Below, one piece after another: positions 9,291 to 17,652 of a DNA stretch of 64,000 nucleotides. The notes below the pieces were generated by a model, which ran no database searches, had not been told where the DNA came from, and saw only the letters and a list, made by a program, of their open reading frames with translations. Position numbers and translations under genes: made by a program. How positions within the stretch are numbered: position 1 is the stretch's first letter; every line of letters starts with the position of its first letter. Origin of the DNA: Siccirubricoccus phaeus (GTDB lineage Bacteria > Pseudomonadota > Alphaproteobacteria > Acetobacterales > Acetobacteraceae); assembly GCF_008360935.1 (NCBI RefSeq), contig NZ_SRXO01000018.1, forward strand, positions 48,860 to 112,859. Reading direction: 5' to 3'.

Positions 9291-9421
9291 GGCGCGGAAA
9301 TGGGGCGGCGAGGCCGGGCTGCCACCCCTACCCCAACCCTCCCCCGCCAGCGGGGGAGGGAGGGCGTCACCCCCTCTCCCGCCTTGCGCGGGGGCCGAGG
9401 TAGGGGCCACGCCACCCCTGC

Positions 9422-9455
9422 TAGAGCAGATCCCCGGAGGCGTGAATCTGCTCTA
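9422..9455. repeat. TAGAGC-type inverted repeat
   Basis: Perfect 10-bp arms TAGAGCAGAT (9422-9431) and ATCTGCTCTA (9446-9455) enclose a 14-base loop. This is one of several TAGAGC-ended palindromes in the window (see 9468-9509 and 57286-57390). Confidence 0.7.
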
Positions 9456-9467
9456 CAACCCATAAGC

Positions 9468-9509
9468 TAGAGCGGTTTCGCGCTGCACAGTCAGCGTGAA
9501 ACCGCTCTA
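9468..9509. repeat. TAGAGCGGTTTC inverted repeat
   Basis: Arms at 9468-9485 and 9492-9509 match at 17 of 18 positions around a 6-base loop. The outermost TAGAGCGGTTTC is shared with the element at 57286. It lies in the non-coding stretch between the sugar dehydrogenase start and thioredoxin. Confidence 0.7.
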
Positions 9510-9628
9510 GTGTCCCGCTTCCGAAGTCCTGCGGACTTCGTTCTCGGGCAACTAGCTCTTGTTTTCAGTGGCCTGCTTGTCCACTGCCTTCGCTGGAAAT
9601 CCAGCGAACTTCGCGGGCAGAACACTAG
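9507..9628. repeat. CTAGTGT-bounded element with three inner hairpins (MITE-like)
   Basis: CTAGTGT at 9507-9513 and ACACTAG at 9622-9628 form terminal inverted repeats. Inside are CGAAGTCC-TGC-GGACTTCG, CAGTGG...CCACTG and TTCGCTGGA-AAT-TCCAGCGAA type stems. There is no open frame of interest. The architecture resembles a small non-autonomous mobile element, but no transposase is nearby. Confidence 0.55.
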
Positions 9629-9740
9629 CGGTAAGGGGGGAGAACAGCGCCCCCTCCCCCCACTCCGCGGAGGAGGGTTGGGGTCGGGGTGCAGCCATCT
9701 GGCTACCCCTGCCCCCTGCCCACACCGGACCGCCCGTTGC

Positions 9741-9832
9741 CCCGCCGCGGCTTTGCCGTGGCGGGCTGTGCGAGTCATCGCCCCGCAAGCGACTCCGGGG
9801 CCCCCATGGCGTTGCGCAGCAACGCCATGGGG
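9741..9832 (-). terminator. Stop-codon-associated hairpin repeat, copy E1 (3' of trxA)
   Basis: Reading from trxA, a perfect 14-bp stem (9802-9815 with 9819-9832, loop of 3) starts one base after the stop codon. A CGGAGTCGC spacer follows, then CTCGCACAG, then a second stem (9741-9751 with 9755-9765, one G:U pair). The same order follows the stop codon of the reductase at 21701-21793. Shorter copies lie at 28942-28972 and 17605-17649. A terminator or 3'-end-protecting role is inferred. Confidence 0.7.
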
Positions 9833-9833
9833 A

Positions 9834-10163
9834 TCAACCGATCTGCCCCGCGATCCAATCCTTCAGCGCGCCCTTCGGCATGGCGCCCACCTTGGTGTCC
9901 AGCAGCTTGCCGTCCTTGAACAGCAGCATGGTCGGGATGCCGCGCACTGCGTACTCGTTCGGCGTCATCGGATTCTCGTCGATGTTCACCTTCGCAACGG
10001 TTAGCTTGCCCTCATATTCCTTGGCGATGTCGTCCAGGATGGGGCCGACCATCCGGCAGGGGCCGCACCATTCCGCCCAGAAATCGACGAGCACGGGGCC
10101 GGACGCGCCGAGCACATCCTGCTTGAAGGTCTCGTCCGTCACGGCCTTGGTGAGTTCGCTCAT
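9834..10163 (-). CDS. trxA: Thioredoxin
   Basis: This 109-aa thioredoxin has the redox-active WCGPC at residues 32-36, the surrounding VDFWAEWCGPCRMVGP, and the cis-proline GIPTMLLFKDG. It reduces protein disulfides in the cytoplasm with electrons from thioredoxin reductase, which is not in the window. The start at 10163 gives the standard N-terminus MSELTKAVTD; longer frames upstream do not resemble the family. It follows addA on the minus strand after about 400 non-coding bases, a neighbourhood I associate with alphaproteobacteria. Confidence 0.97.
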   Translation of the reverse strand: MSELTKAVTDETFKQDVLGASGPVLVDFWAEWCGPCRMVGPILDDIAKEYEGKLTVAKVNIDENPMTPNEYAVRGIPTMLLFKDGKLLDTKVGAMPKGALKDWIAGQIG

Positions 10164-10482
10164 GTCTTTCACGCCTCGCTGTGGGGCAGCCGCCAGCAGG
10201 CCGGGCTGCCCCAGTCCCGTCACAAAGTCGGTGTGCCGGGCGCCCGGGTCAAGGCTGGTAACAGGAGGGGGCGGTCATGCCGCCGACGCATGCGCCCCAT
10301 CCGGCGACGCCCCCACCGTCCTGGAACCCGGCGCCTGGAGCAGCGCCCGGTCGGGCAGGCCCGTGCGGGACTCCACCCGACCTTAGATCGCGCCAGCGCG
10401 GGCCGCGTTCACTCGCCCTGGCGCATCCCGCGCCGCGGACTCGTCGCGTGGCAGGAATTCGCGCCGCCGGCCATGCCGCGCA

Positions 10483-10557
10483 TGTCGCAACAGGGTCCCG
10501 GTGATGGCGGGTTCGTCCTGGCCAGGGTCCCGGCACGCCGCAGACCCTTTTGCGACA
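10483..10557. repeat. 15-bp inverted repeat between addA and trxA
   Basis: TGTCGCAACAGGGTC (10483-10497) and GACCCTTTTGCGACA (10543-10557) pair at 14 of 15 positions across 45 bases. AGGGTCCCGG occurs twice within this span. It lies just past the addA stop codon at 10563. The rest of the gap 10164-10562 holds no convincing gene. It could be a 3' structure of the addA mRNA or part of a trxA control region. Confidence 0.5.
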
Positions 10558-10562
10558 GGCTC

Positions 10563-13500
10563 TTACGCCGGCTCCCCGGGCGCATGCAGGTCCAGCAGCT
10601 CGTCCGGCAGGGGCATCAGCCGCGCCCCATGGGTCCAGACCAGGGTGCATTCCACAAGCCGGCCCGGGAAGGCCTGCCGCAGCACCGCCCGGTAGGCCGC
10701 CATCTGCCGCAGGTAGAGCGGCGCCACCTGCTCCGGCCGGGTCGGCGGCGGGCGGTTGGTCTTGAAGTCCAGCACCAGCACCCGCTCGGGCGCCACCACC
10801 AGCCGGTCCACCTGGCCGGCGATGAGCCGCCCGCCGACCCGCCCCGCCAGCGGCGCCTCGGCCAGGCTGCCGGGGGCGAAGGCGGCCTGCATGGCAGGCT
10901 CGGCCAGCAGGGCGAGCACCTCGGCCAGGGTCTCCGCCTGTTCCTCGGCCGAAAGCCCATGGCCGGGACGGGCGAGGAAGCGCCGCGCCGCCGCCTCCCG
11001 CGCCTCCGCCGCCTGCTCCGGCAGATGCTGCAGCAGGGCGTGCACCAGCCTGCCGCGGCGGAAGCGGCGTCCCTCCGGGTCGGCCTCGCCATGCGGGGCG
11101 GCGGGAATCTGCTCCTCCCCCGGCAGGGCGGAAGGCGCGATGGCGGCCTCCGCCGCCTCCGGCGGCGCCGGCCGGGTCGCCCAATCCGGCAGCGGCCCTG
11201 CCTCCGCCTCTGCCGCCACGGGCGTATCCGGCACCGCCGGCCGGTCCTGCCCGCAGGCGAAGCGGAAGCCCATGCCGTCGCCGAAATCCGCCGCCGCCGG
11301 CGCGCCCAGCGCGGCCATGTCGAACCGCGTTTCCTCCGCCCCGGGCAGCCGGCGGAATCCGCCCTGCACCAGCCGGTACCAGGGCTTCGGGTCCTTGCCC
11401 CAGCCGCAGAGGATCAGCCGGTCCTCCGCCCGGGTCAGCGCCACGTACAGAAGCCGATTCTCCTCCTCGGCCCGCTTGCGGTCGTCGGCGACGCGGGCGG
11501 CAAGGAAGGCCGGCGCCTGGAAGCTCTTGTTCGGCGCCCAGAGCGGCAGGGGCAGCCCGTCCTTCTCCAGCCAGCGGATCGCCTCCCCGCCCTGCCCGGC
11601 CCCGACATCGGCGAGGATGACGATCGGCGCCTGCAGCCCCTTGGCGTTGTGCACCGTCATGATGCGCACCGCCTCGCCGCTGCCCTCCGCCTCCCGCTTC
11701 ACCTCGGCGCCGCCCTGCCGCAGCCAGTGGAGGAAGCCTTGCAGGCTGGGCGGGTGGCGCGCCTCATGGTCCAGCGCGGCGTTCAGCAGCTCGTCCAGCA
11801 CGTCGGCGGCTTCCGGCCCGAGGCGCGCCAGGATGCGCGCCCGGGCGGGGGAGCCGTCCATCGAGGCCTCCCCCAGCGCCTCCGCCAGCAGCGCATGCGG
11901 GGTGACGAGGTCGGCGCGGTCCGCCAGCCGCGCCAGCCAATCGGCCGCCAGCGCCGCGGTATCCCCGGCCGAGGCTGCCCGGTGCGCCATCAGCGCCCCC
12001 CAGAGCGAGCCCGGGCGGCCATGCGCCAGCGCCAGCAGCGCCTCCTCCGAAAGCCCGATCAGCGGGCTCTTCAGCAGGGCGGCCAGTTGCAGATCATCCT
12101 CCGGCAGCAGCAGCACGTCGCACAGCGCCATGAGGTCCATGACCGCCAGATGCTCGACGAGCTTCACGCGGGAGACGCCGGCGACCGGCACCTGCCTGGC
12201 CTTCAGCGCCCGCACCAGCAGCGGCACCAGCGCGACATTGGCCTGGCGCCGCAGCAGCACCAGCACATCGCCGGGGCGGACGGGGCGGCCGCGGGCCGGC
12301 AGCATCTCCGTGCCCACCATGCGGGCGATGCGCTCGGCGAGGGTTTCGGCCATCAGCGCCTCGGCGCTCGCCGCCGCCTCGGGCTCTGTCGGCACCACCC
12401 AGCTCGGCGGGGCGGGGGTGTCGATCGGGCGCAGCAGCGGCCAGAGCTCCACGCTGCCGGCATGGCCGGCGCGGTCCGGCAGATGCCGCAGCACCTCGCC
12501 CGGCGGCACCACCCCGTCGCGGGCCGGCCCTTCGGCGAAGACCGCATCCACCAGCGCCAGCACCGGCGCGGTGGAGCGGAAGGAGACGTCGAGCTGCACC
12601 GGGCGGAACTCGCCGCCGCCGGCCAGCACCTTGGCCATGTAGTGGCGGCGCCAGGTGGCGAAGCCCTCGGCATCGGCGCCCTGGAAGCCGTAGATCGCCT
12701 GCTTGATGTCGCCCACGGCGAAGATGGTGCGGCGCGGCATCTCGTCCGGCCCGGGCTCCGGGGCGCCGAGGCCGGGCTGCGGGCGGCCGGGGCCGCGTTG
12801 CGGCAACGCCGCATCAGATTCACGTTGCGGCAGTGCCGCGCCAGGCCCGCCCTGCGGCAACGCCGCACCAGACTCACGTTGCGGCAGTGCTGCGCGAGGC
12901 CCGCCCTGCGGCAACACCACGCCAGACCCGCGTTGCGGCCATTCGGCGCCGAGCCCAGCGAAGAACTCCCCGGTCAGCGCCGCGGCGATGCCCCATTGCG
13001 CCGGGTTGCTGTCCTGCGCCTCGTCCAGCAGCACATGATCCAGCCCGCCATCCAGCTTGAACAGCACCCAGGCGCTGCCCGGGTCCTGCAGAATCCGCCG
13101 CACATGGTCGATGAGGTCGCCATAGCCCAGCAGCCCGGCGCTCCTCTGCCGCGCCTGGCTGCGGCGGAGGATGGGCACCGCAAGCGCCAGCAGCGCGGCG
13201 GTGGCGGCGGCCAGCCGGCAGCCGGCGCGCCGCTCCTCGAGGCGCAGTAGGCGCTCGCCCTCGGCCGTCAGCGCCGCCTGCACCTCGGCCAGCCGCGCGC
13301 CCACCTGCTTGGTGGCCATGGTGCTGGGGGCACGGGTGGTGCCCTTGTCGGTCAGGAAGATGTTGCACCACTCGGCGAAGCGGGCGGCGCGGTCCTCCGG
13401 GTGGCAATCCAGCCAGGCGGCGATGCGGCCGGCCCTGGCCTGGTCGTTCTCGTTCCGGCTGGCGCCCAGCAGGCTGGCGGCGAGGCGCAGCGGCGCCTCC

Positions 13501-14237
13501 TCCAGCAGGCAGCCCTCCGCCGCCAGCAGCTCGGCCTCGTCCAGGCTCTCCGGCACCTCCAGCGCGGCGGCGAGGCGGAGGCGCAGCCCCTCGGTGGAAT
13601 TCACCCCGGCGAGGCAGGATTCCAGCTTCTCCCGCGCCCGGTCCTCCAGCAGGGCGCGGGAGACATCGGCGAAGGCATCGGCCGAGGCGATGCCGGCGAG
13701 CAGGGCCAATTCCCGGGCGACGCCATCGGTACCGGCCAGCACGGCCTCGCGCGCCTCGGCCAGCAAGGCGCGGGCATCCTGCTCCTCCAGCACGGAGAAT
13801 TGCGGCGGCAACCCGGCTTCCAGCGGGAAGCTGCGCAGCAGGGACTGGCAGAAGGCGTGGATGGTGGAAATGCGCATGCCGCCCGGCATCTCCAGCACCT
13901 CCACCAGCAGGGAGCGGGCGCGGCGGCGCAACGCCTCCCCGGGCGGGGCACCGGTCAGGCGGCGGAGCTCGGCATCCAGGGCGGGCTCCTCGGCCACCGT
14001 CCATTCGCCGAGGCGCTTGCGGAGGCGGGCCTGCATCTCGGCGGCGGCGGCGCGAGTGAAGGTGAGGCAGAGAATGCGGCCAGGGGCCTGGGCGGGGTCC
14101 AGCAGCAGGCGGAGGACGCGGTCGATGAGGACCTTGGTCTTGCCGGAGCCGGCGGAGGCATCGACCCAGGCGGAGGCCAGGGGGTCGGAGGCCTGAAGCT
14201 GACGCTCCTGGGCGCGGTCGCGGGCGGAGAAGCTCAT
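10563..14237 (-). CDS. addA: Double-strand break repair helicase AddA
   Basis: This UvrD-type helicase with a C-terminal nuclease domain is about 1224 aa. The Walker A motif is in DASAGSGKTKVLIDRV near residue 30, LCLTFTRAAAAEMQ is motif Ia, LLDEAQDSNPAQW is motif II and FAVGDIKQAIYGFQGAD is motif III. The RecB-type nuclease signature LVLDFKTNR is near the C-terminus. With AddB it unwinds and resects broken DNA to load RecA. The start at 14237 is chosen as a compact N-terminus before the Walker A. An unusual run of 9-residue repeats lies between motifs II and III. It follows addB after 171 bp of repeat sequence. Confidence 0.96.
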   Translation of the reverse strand: MSFSARDRAQERQLQASDPLASAWVDASAGSGKTKVLIDRVLRLLLDPAQAPGRILCLTFTRAAAAEMQARLRKRLGEWTVAEEPALDAELRRLTGAPPGEALRRRARSLLVEVLEMPGGMRISTIHAFCQSLLRSFPLEAGLPPQFSVLEEQDARALLAEAREAVLAGTDGVARELALLAGIASADAFADVSRALLEDRAREKLESCLAGVNSTEGLRLRLAAALEVPESLDEAELLAAEGCLLEEAPLRLAASLLGASRNENDQARAGRIAAWLDCHPEDRAARFAEWCNIFLTDKGTTRAPSTMATKQVGARLAEVQAALTAEGERLLRLEERRAGCRLAAATAALLALAVPILRRSQARQRSAGLLGYGDLIDHVRRILQDPGSAWVLFKLDGGLDHVLLDEAQDSNPAQWGIAAALTGEFFAGLGAEWPQRGSGVVLPQGGPRAALPQRESGAALPQGGPGAALPQRESDAALPQRGPGRPQPGLGAPEPGPDEMPRRTIFAVGDIKQAIYGFQGADAEGFATWRRHYMAKVLAGGGEFRPVQLDVSFRSTAPVLALVDAVFAEGPARDGVVPPGEVLRHLPDRAGHAGSVELWPLLRPIDTPAPPSWVVPTEPEAAASAEALMAETLAERIARMVGTEMLPARGRPVRPGDVLVLLRRQANVALVPLLVRALKARQVPVAGVSRVKLVEHLAVMDLMALCDVLLLPEDDLQLAALLKSPLIGLSEEALLALAHGRPGSLWGALMAHRAASAGDTAALAADWLARLADRADLVTPHALLAEALGEASMDGSPARARILARLGPEAADVLDELLNAALDHEARHPPSLQGFLHWLRQGGAEVKREAEGSGEAVRIMTVHNAKGLQAPIVILADVGAGQGGEAIRWLEKDGLPLPLWAPNKSFQAPAFLAARVADDRKRAEEENRLLYVALTRAEDRLILCGWGKDPKPWYRLVQGGFRRLPGAEETRFDMAALGAPAAADFGDGMGFRFACGQDRPAVPDTPVAAEAEAGPLPDWATRPAPPEAAEAAIAPSALPGEEQIPAAPHGEADPEGRRFRRGRLVHALLQHLPEQAAEAREAAARRFLARPGHGLSAEEQAETLAEVLALLAEPAMQAAFAPGSLAEAPLAGRVGGRLIAGQVDRLVVAPERVLVLDFKTNRPPPTRPEQVAPLYLRQMAAYRAVLRQAFPGRLVECTLVWTHGARLMPLPDELLDLHAPGEPA
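12787..12940 (-). repeat. In-frame tandem repeat inside addA (9-residue units)
   Basis: About six copies of a 27-bp unit, arranged as 54-bp pairs, encode 9-residue units alternating between the forms ALPQRESGA and ALPQGGPGA. They sit between helicase motifs II and III, where related proteins have a short loop. The frame is kept, so the protein is intact with an added flexible Pro/Gln/Gly-rich insert. Confidence 0.85.
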
Positions 14238-14257
14238 GCGCACGGCCCCTGAAGCGA

Positions 14258-14344
14258 TGGGGGCTCCGCCCCCATACCCCCGGCAGGGGCTCTGCCCCTG
14301 CACCCCGCCGGGGGGTGGACCACCCCCCGGACCCCGGTGTGAGT
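14258..14344. repeat. GC-rich hairpin repeat between addB and addA
   Basis: GGGGGCTCCGCCCCC (14258-14272) precedes a second copy (14284-14344) of the unit seen at 8131-8194, with the CCGGGGGGTGG/CCACCCCCCGG stem and the GTGTGAG tail. It lies in the 171 bp between the addB stop codon and the addA start. It could attenuate addA relative to addB, or addA may have its own promoter beyond it. Confidence 0.6.
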
Positions 14345-14408
14345 CTTTCCGCGAGGCGATGCCGCCCCCTCCCCCGCAGGGCGGGGGAGGGAGAAACGCC
14401 CGCCCGCC

Positions 14409-17400
14409 TCACGCCCCCTCCTCCGCCGCCGCCCATTCGCCGAGGCGGGAGAGGTGGTCGTATTCCGTCCCCGCCGGCTGGCGCTTCGGATGCGGCCTCG
14501 CGGTGAAGGGCCGGTCGCCCAGCAGGAACTCCGCCACCAGCTCGCGCAGCCGCGCCTCCGCCTCCGCCGCCAGCGCGGCGATCTCCGTCGGCCCGGCCAC
14601 CGCCAGCTTCACCTCCCCCGGCACCGGCCCGCCGGAGACGCGCCAATAGACCAGCTCCGCCGCATCCCCCGCCGGCAGGTCGCGGAAGCCGCCAGCGGCG
14701 GCCATGGCCGCCTCCAGGGTGAGCTGCGGCTTGCGGCCATCCTCCACCTCGGGCGTGGTCGGCGGCTTTCCCGTCTTGTAGTCCAGGATGCGCAGGCCCT
14801 TGGGGCCCAGGTCGATCCGGTCGGCATGCGCGGTCAGCACCACCTCCCGCGCCGCCGAGCCGAGCTTCAGCTCCCCGCGCAACTCCACCAGGCTTCGCAG
14901 CGGCGCCGCATTGGCCCTGAGCGCCGCCTCCTGCTCCACCGCGAAGGCGCCGATCCGCGCCAGCCGCGGCTTCCAGAAGGCGGCGAGGCCGGGGCGCGGC
15001 GCCGCCTCTGCCAGCGCCAGCGCGGCCGCTTCCTCCCAGATCGCGCTCGCCGCATCCGCCCCGGGCCAGGGCTGGGCGGAAAGCCGCCGGACGAAGCCGG
15101 CCAGCGCCGCGTGCACGAGGTTGCCGTAATCCAGCACCCCCGCCTCCGCATCCAGCGGGTCCAGCGGCGAGAGGCGCAGCACCCGCCGGGCGTAGAAGGC
15201 GTAGGGGTCGGCGATCAGCGTCTCCACCTCGGTCACCGAAAGCCGCGTCGGCCGCTGCGCCAAAGCGGGGCGGGGCGAGGGCCGGACGCAGGGCGTTACA
15301 AGCTCCGCCCGATCCAGCCGCGCCGCCCAGCCGAGGGCCGGGCTCGCCGCCAGCTTCAGCCCGCCTTGGCCGTCGAGGAAGGTCTCGATCCGCGTCAGCC
15401 AGCGCGCCGGCACGGTGGGTGCCCCGCCCCGCCGCGCGGCGCGGGAGAGCACCGCCCGCGGTGCCGCGCAGGCGGCCAGCAGGAAATCGGCGCAGACCCG
15501 GCCGATCCGCGCCTCCGGCTCCGGCAGGCCGAAATCCCGGCGCATCGGGCGGCTCATCCAGGGGCCGGGATCGGTCGCCAGGGGCCAGATCGTCTCGTCC
15601 AGCGCCCCCAGCACGACCAGGTCGAAATTCAGCAGCCGGGCTTCCAGCAGGCCGAGGATCTCTACGCGTGGATGCGGCCCATGGTCGCGCCCGCGGGAGC
15701 CGCGGATGGAGGGGGCCGCGGCGCCGTCCATGGTGGCGTCGAACAGGGCCGGCCAGGACGCAGGCGAAAGCGGCGGCAGCGCCGCCATGGCCGGCGCCAG
15801 GGCGGCGAGGTGGGAGGCCAGCGCCTCCCCCTCCTCCCCCGCATAGAGGCGGAGGCCGCCGGCGCGGTCCTCGCTCGCCGCCAGCGCCTCGGCGGCGGCG
15901 AGATGGGCGGCCAGCAGCTCGGCGGGGGGCCTGGCCACGCCCTCCGGCAGGGCGGTGAAGGCGCCGAGCGCCGTCTCCACCGCATCGAGCAGCGCCGTCA
16001 CCTCGGCCAGCCCCGCCTCCTCCCGGTCCCGCCCGGCGAAGCCGGACGCGGCGGCGGCGCGCAGCCCGGCGAGGCCCGGCGCCGGCCGGGCGCCCCGCAG
16101 CGCCGCGCGCTCCAGCCGCCGCACCGCCCCCACCCAGCGGCCGCGCGACCAGCCGCCGGCGCAAAGCGGGTGCTTCAGCAGGGAGAGCAGCGGCACCGGC
16201 GCGAAATCGCTGGCCACCGCCTCCGCCAGCAGGCGGAGGAAGGCGCCGGCGGGGGTCTGGGCCAGGGGCTCGCCGGCGGAATCATCGGCCGTCACCCCAT
16301 GCCGGGCGAGTTCCGCGGTGACGCGCCGCGCCAGGTCGCGGTCCGGCGTCACCAGCGCCGCCCTGGCCTTCGGGTCCTCCAGCGCCTCACGCAGAGTCAG
16401 GGCGATGGCGACCGCCTCGGTCTGCGCCTCCGGCGCGACGAGCTGCGTCAGCCCCTGCATCGCCGCCCGCCAGCGATCCGGCCGGCGGGATTGCCAGGCG
16501 GGCAGGCCGGCCGCCGGGCGCAGCGCCATGCCGAGCAAGGCGGGGCGTTCCGCCGGCACGCCCGGCGCGGCGTGGTCGCAGCCCGGCCAGCGCCGCACAT
16601 CCTCCCGCATCGCGCCCAGCGCCCGGAGCAGCCTTTGCTGGCCGCAATAGGCATGGGTCGGCGCCTCGGCGATGGCGTCCCAGACCTGATCGGCCGAATC
16701 CTGATCCACCCCGTGCAGCACCACCGCGCCCTGCGGCAGATCCCGGGCGATCACCTTCAGCAGCGCCTCGGCGGCCGGGATGGTGCCGCCGACGCCGATG
16801 CCGGCAGCGATCACCGGATCGGGCGGCGGGTCCTGCTGCCAGGCCAGGGTCTGCACCCTGAGCGCCTGGGCGCGGCGCATGCCGATATCGAGCAAGCCCT
16901 CCGTCTCCAGCCAATGCTGCCACGCCGCCATGACGCCGCGGAGGAAGGCGAGGGTGATCTGCCAATGCGCCGCATGGGTTTCCGGCACCAGCTTCGCCAG
17001 GCGCTCCAGCCAATGCTCGTTCAGCGCCTCGGGGGCGCTTTCCGCCAGCAGGGCCAGGTCGCGCTCCTCCAGCGCGATCTCGTCGAACAGGGTGGCCAGC
17101 GCCCCGGCCAGGGACCAGGCCTGCTCCGGCGAGGTCGGCCCGCCGCGGTCGCGCGGCAGGCGCATGACGAAGCCCGCCAGCACGGCCTGGCGGCGCAACG
17201 GCTCCACCGCCGGCGGCAGGTCGAGCAAAGCGGGCAGCGCCAGCTCGTCCGCATCCTCGGTGGAAAGCCCCGCCAGCGCCCGCATGCGCGGCAGCAGCAG
17301 GGCCTGGCCGGAAAAGGCCCCGCGCGCCTCCGGCGCGACGGCGGCGCGGAGGAAAGCCACCCGCAGCGCCCGGGCGGAACGCCGAGTCGGCAGCAGGATG

Positions 17401-17507
17401 GTGACGCGGGAGAGGCGCTCCGGCGCCTCGCCGGGCATGGCGCGCAGCACGCCTTCCGCCAGGCAGTCGAGGAAAGGCAGGTGCGCGGGGATATCGAACA
17501 GGCGCAT
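14409..17507 (-). CDS. addB: Double-strand break repair protein AddB
   Basis: This protein of about 1032 aa begins MRLFDIPAHLPFLDCLAEGV and has the alphaproteobacterial AddB block RVTILLPTRRSARALRVAFL. The C-terminal RecB-like nuclease part carries ILDYKTGKPPTTPEVE (Asp and Lys of the nuclease motif) and QLTLEAAMAAAGGF. It is the second nuclease/scaffold subunit of AddAB and acts at double-strand breaks. M at 17516 is an alternative start, three codons upstream. It lies between the murU-like gene (145 bp upstream) and addA in one minus-strand block. Confidence 0.95.
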   Translation of the reverse strand: MRLFDIPAHLPFLDCLAEGVLRAMPGEAPERLSRVTILLPTRRSARALRVAFLRAAVAPEARGAFSGQALLLPRMRALAGLSTEDADELALPALLDLPPAVEPLRRQAVLAGFVMRLPRDRGGPTSPEQAWSLAGALATLFDEIALEERDLALLAESAPEALNEHWLERLAKLVPETHAAHWQITLAFLRGVMAAWQHWLETEGLLDIGMRRAQALRVQTLAWQQDPPPDPVIAAGIGVGGTIPAAEALLKVIARDLPQGAVVLHGVDQDSADQVWDAIAEAPTHAYCGQQRLLRALGAMREDVRRWPGCDHAAPGVPAERPALLGMALRPAAGLPAWQSRRPDRWRAAMQGLTQLVAPEAQTEAVAIALTLREALEDPKARAALVTPDRDLARRVTAELARHGVTADDSAGEPLAQTPAGAFLRLLAEAVASDFAPVPLLSLLKHPLCAGGWSRGRWVGAVRRLERAALRGARPAPGLAGLRAAAASGFAGRDREEAGLAEVTALLDAVETALGAFTALPEGVARPPAELLAAHLAAAEALAASEDRAGGLRLYAGEEGEALASHLAALAPAMAALPPLSPASWPALFDATMDGAAAPSIRGSRGRDHGPHPRVEILGLLEARLLNFDLVVLGALDETIWPLATDPGPWMSRPMRRDFGLPEPEARIGRVCADFLLAACAAPRAVLSRAARRGGAPTVPARWLTRIETFLDGQGGLKLAASPALGWAARLDRAELVTPCVRPSPRPALAQRPTRLSVTEVETLIADPYAFYARRVLRLSPLDPLDAEAGVLDYGNLVHAALAGFVRRLSAQPWPGADAASAIWEEAAALALAEAAPRPGLAAFWKPRLARIGAFAVEQEAALRANAAPLRSLVELRGELKLGSAAREVVLTAHADRIDLGPKGLRILDYKTGKPPTTPEVEDGRKPQLTLEAAMAAAGGFRDLPAGDAAELVYWRVSGGPVPGEVKLAVAGPTEIAALAAEAEARLRELVAEFLLGDRPFTARPHPKRQPAGTEYDHLSRLGEWAAAEEGA

Positions 17508-17604
17508 CGCGGCCATTCTAGAGCGCGCCGGACGGGATGTCGCCGCCTGTTGCCCTGCCCTTGCCGCGGCTGCCATGCGCGGCGCCGTCCAGGCACGACT
17601 CCGG

Positions 17605-17649
17605 CCCCGTGACGGCGCGCGGCGACGTCATGGGGGCGACGTCATGGGG
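17605..17649 (-). terminator. Stop-codon-associated hairpin repeat, copy E4 (3' of murU)
   Basis: CCCCGTGACGGCGC (17605-17618) and GCGACGTCATGGGG (17622-17635) form an imperfect stem, and the right arm is duplicated in tandem at 17636-17649, ending 3 bp from the stop codon. It is related to the hairpins at 9802, 21701 and 28942 and lies in the same position relative to its gene. Confidence 0.6.
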
Positions 17650-17652
17650 ATG

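Noticed and set aside
10277..10504. 75-codon frame between trxA and addA
   Set aside because: Pro/Ala/Arg-rich, no ribosome-binding site, no family resemblance; treated as non-coding.
10233..13250. About 1000 codons of open frame antisense to addA
   Set aside because: Composition-driven open frame in GC-rich DNA; no family blocks, while the opposite strand encodes all helicase motifs of AddA.
14454..17612. About 1050 codons of open frame antisense to addB
   Set aside because: Arg/Gln/Pro-rich low-complexity translation without motifs; AddB on the other strand is clear.
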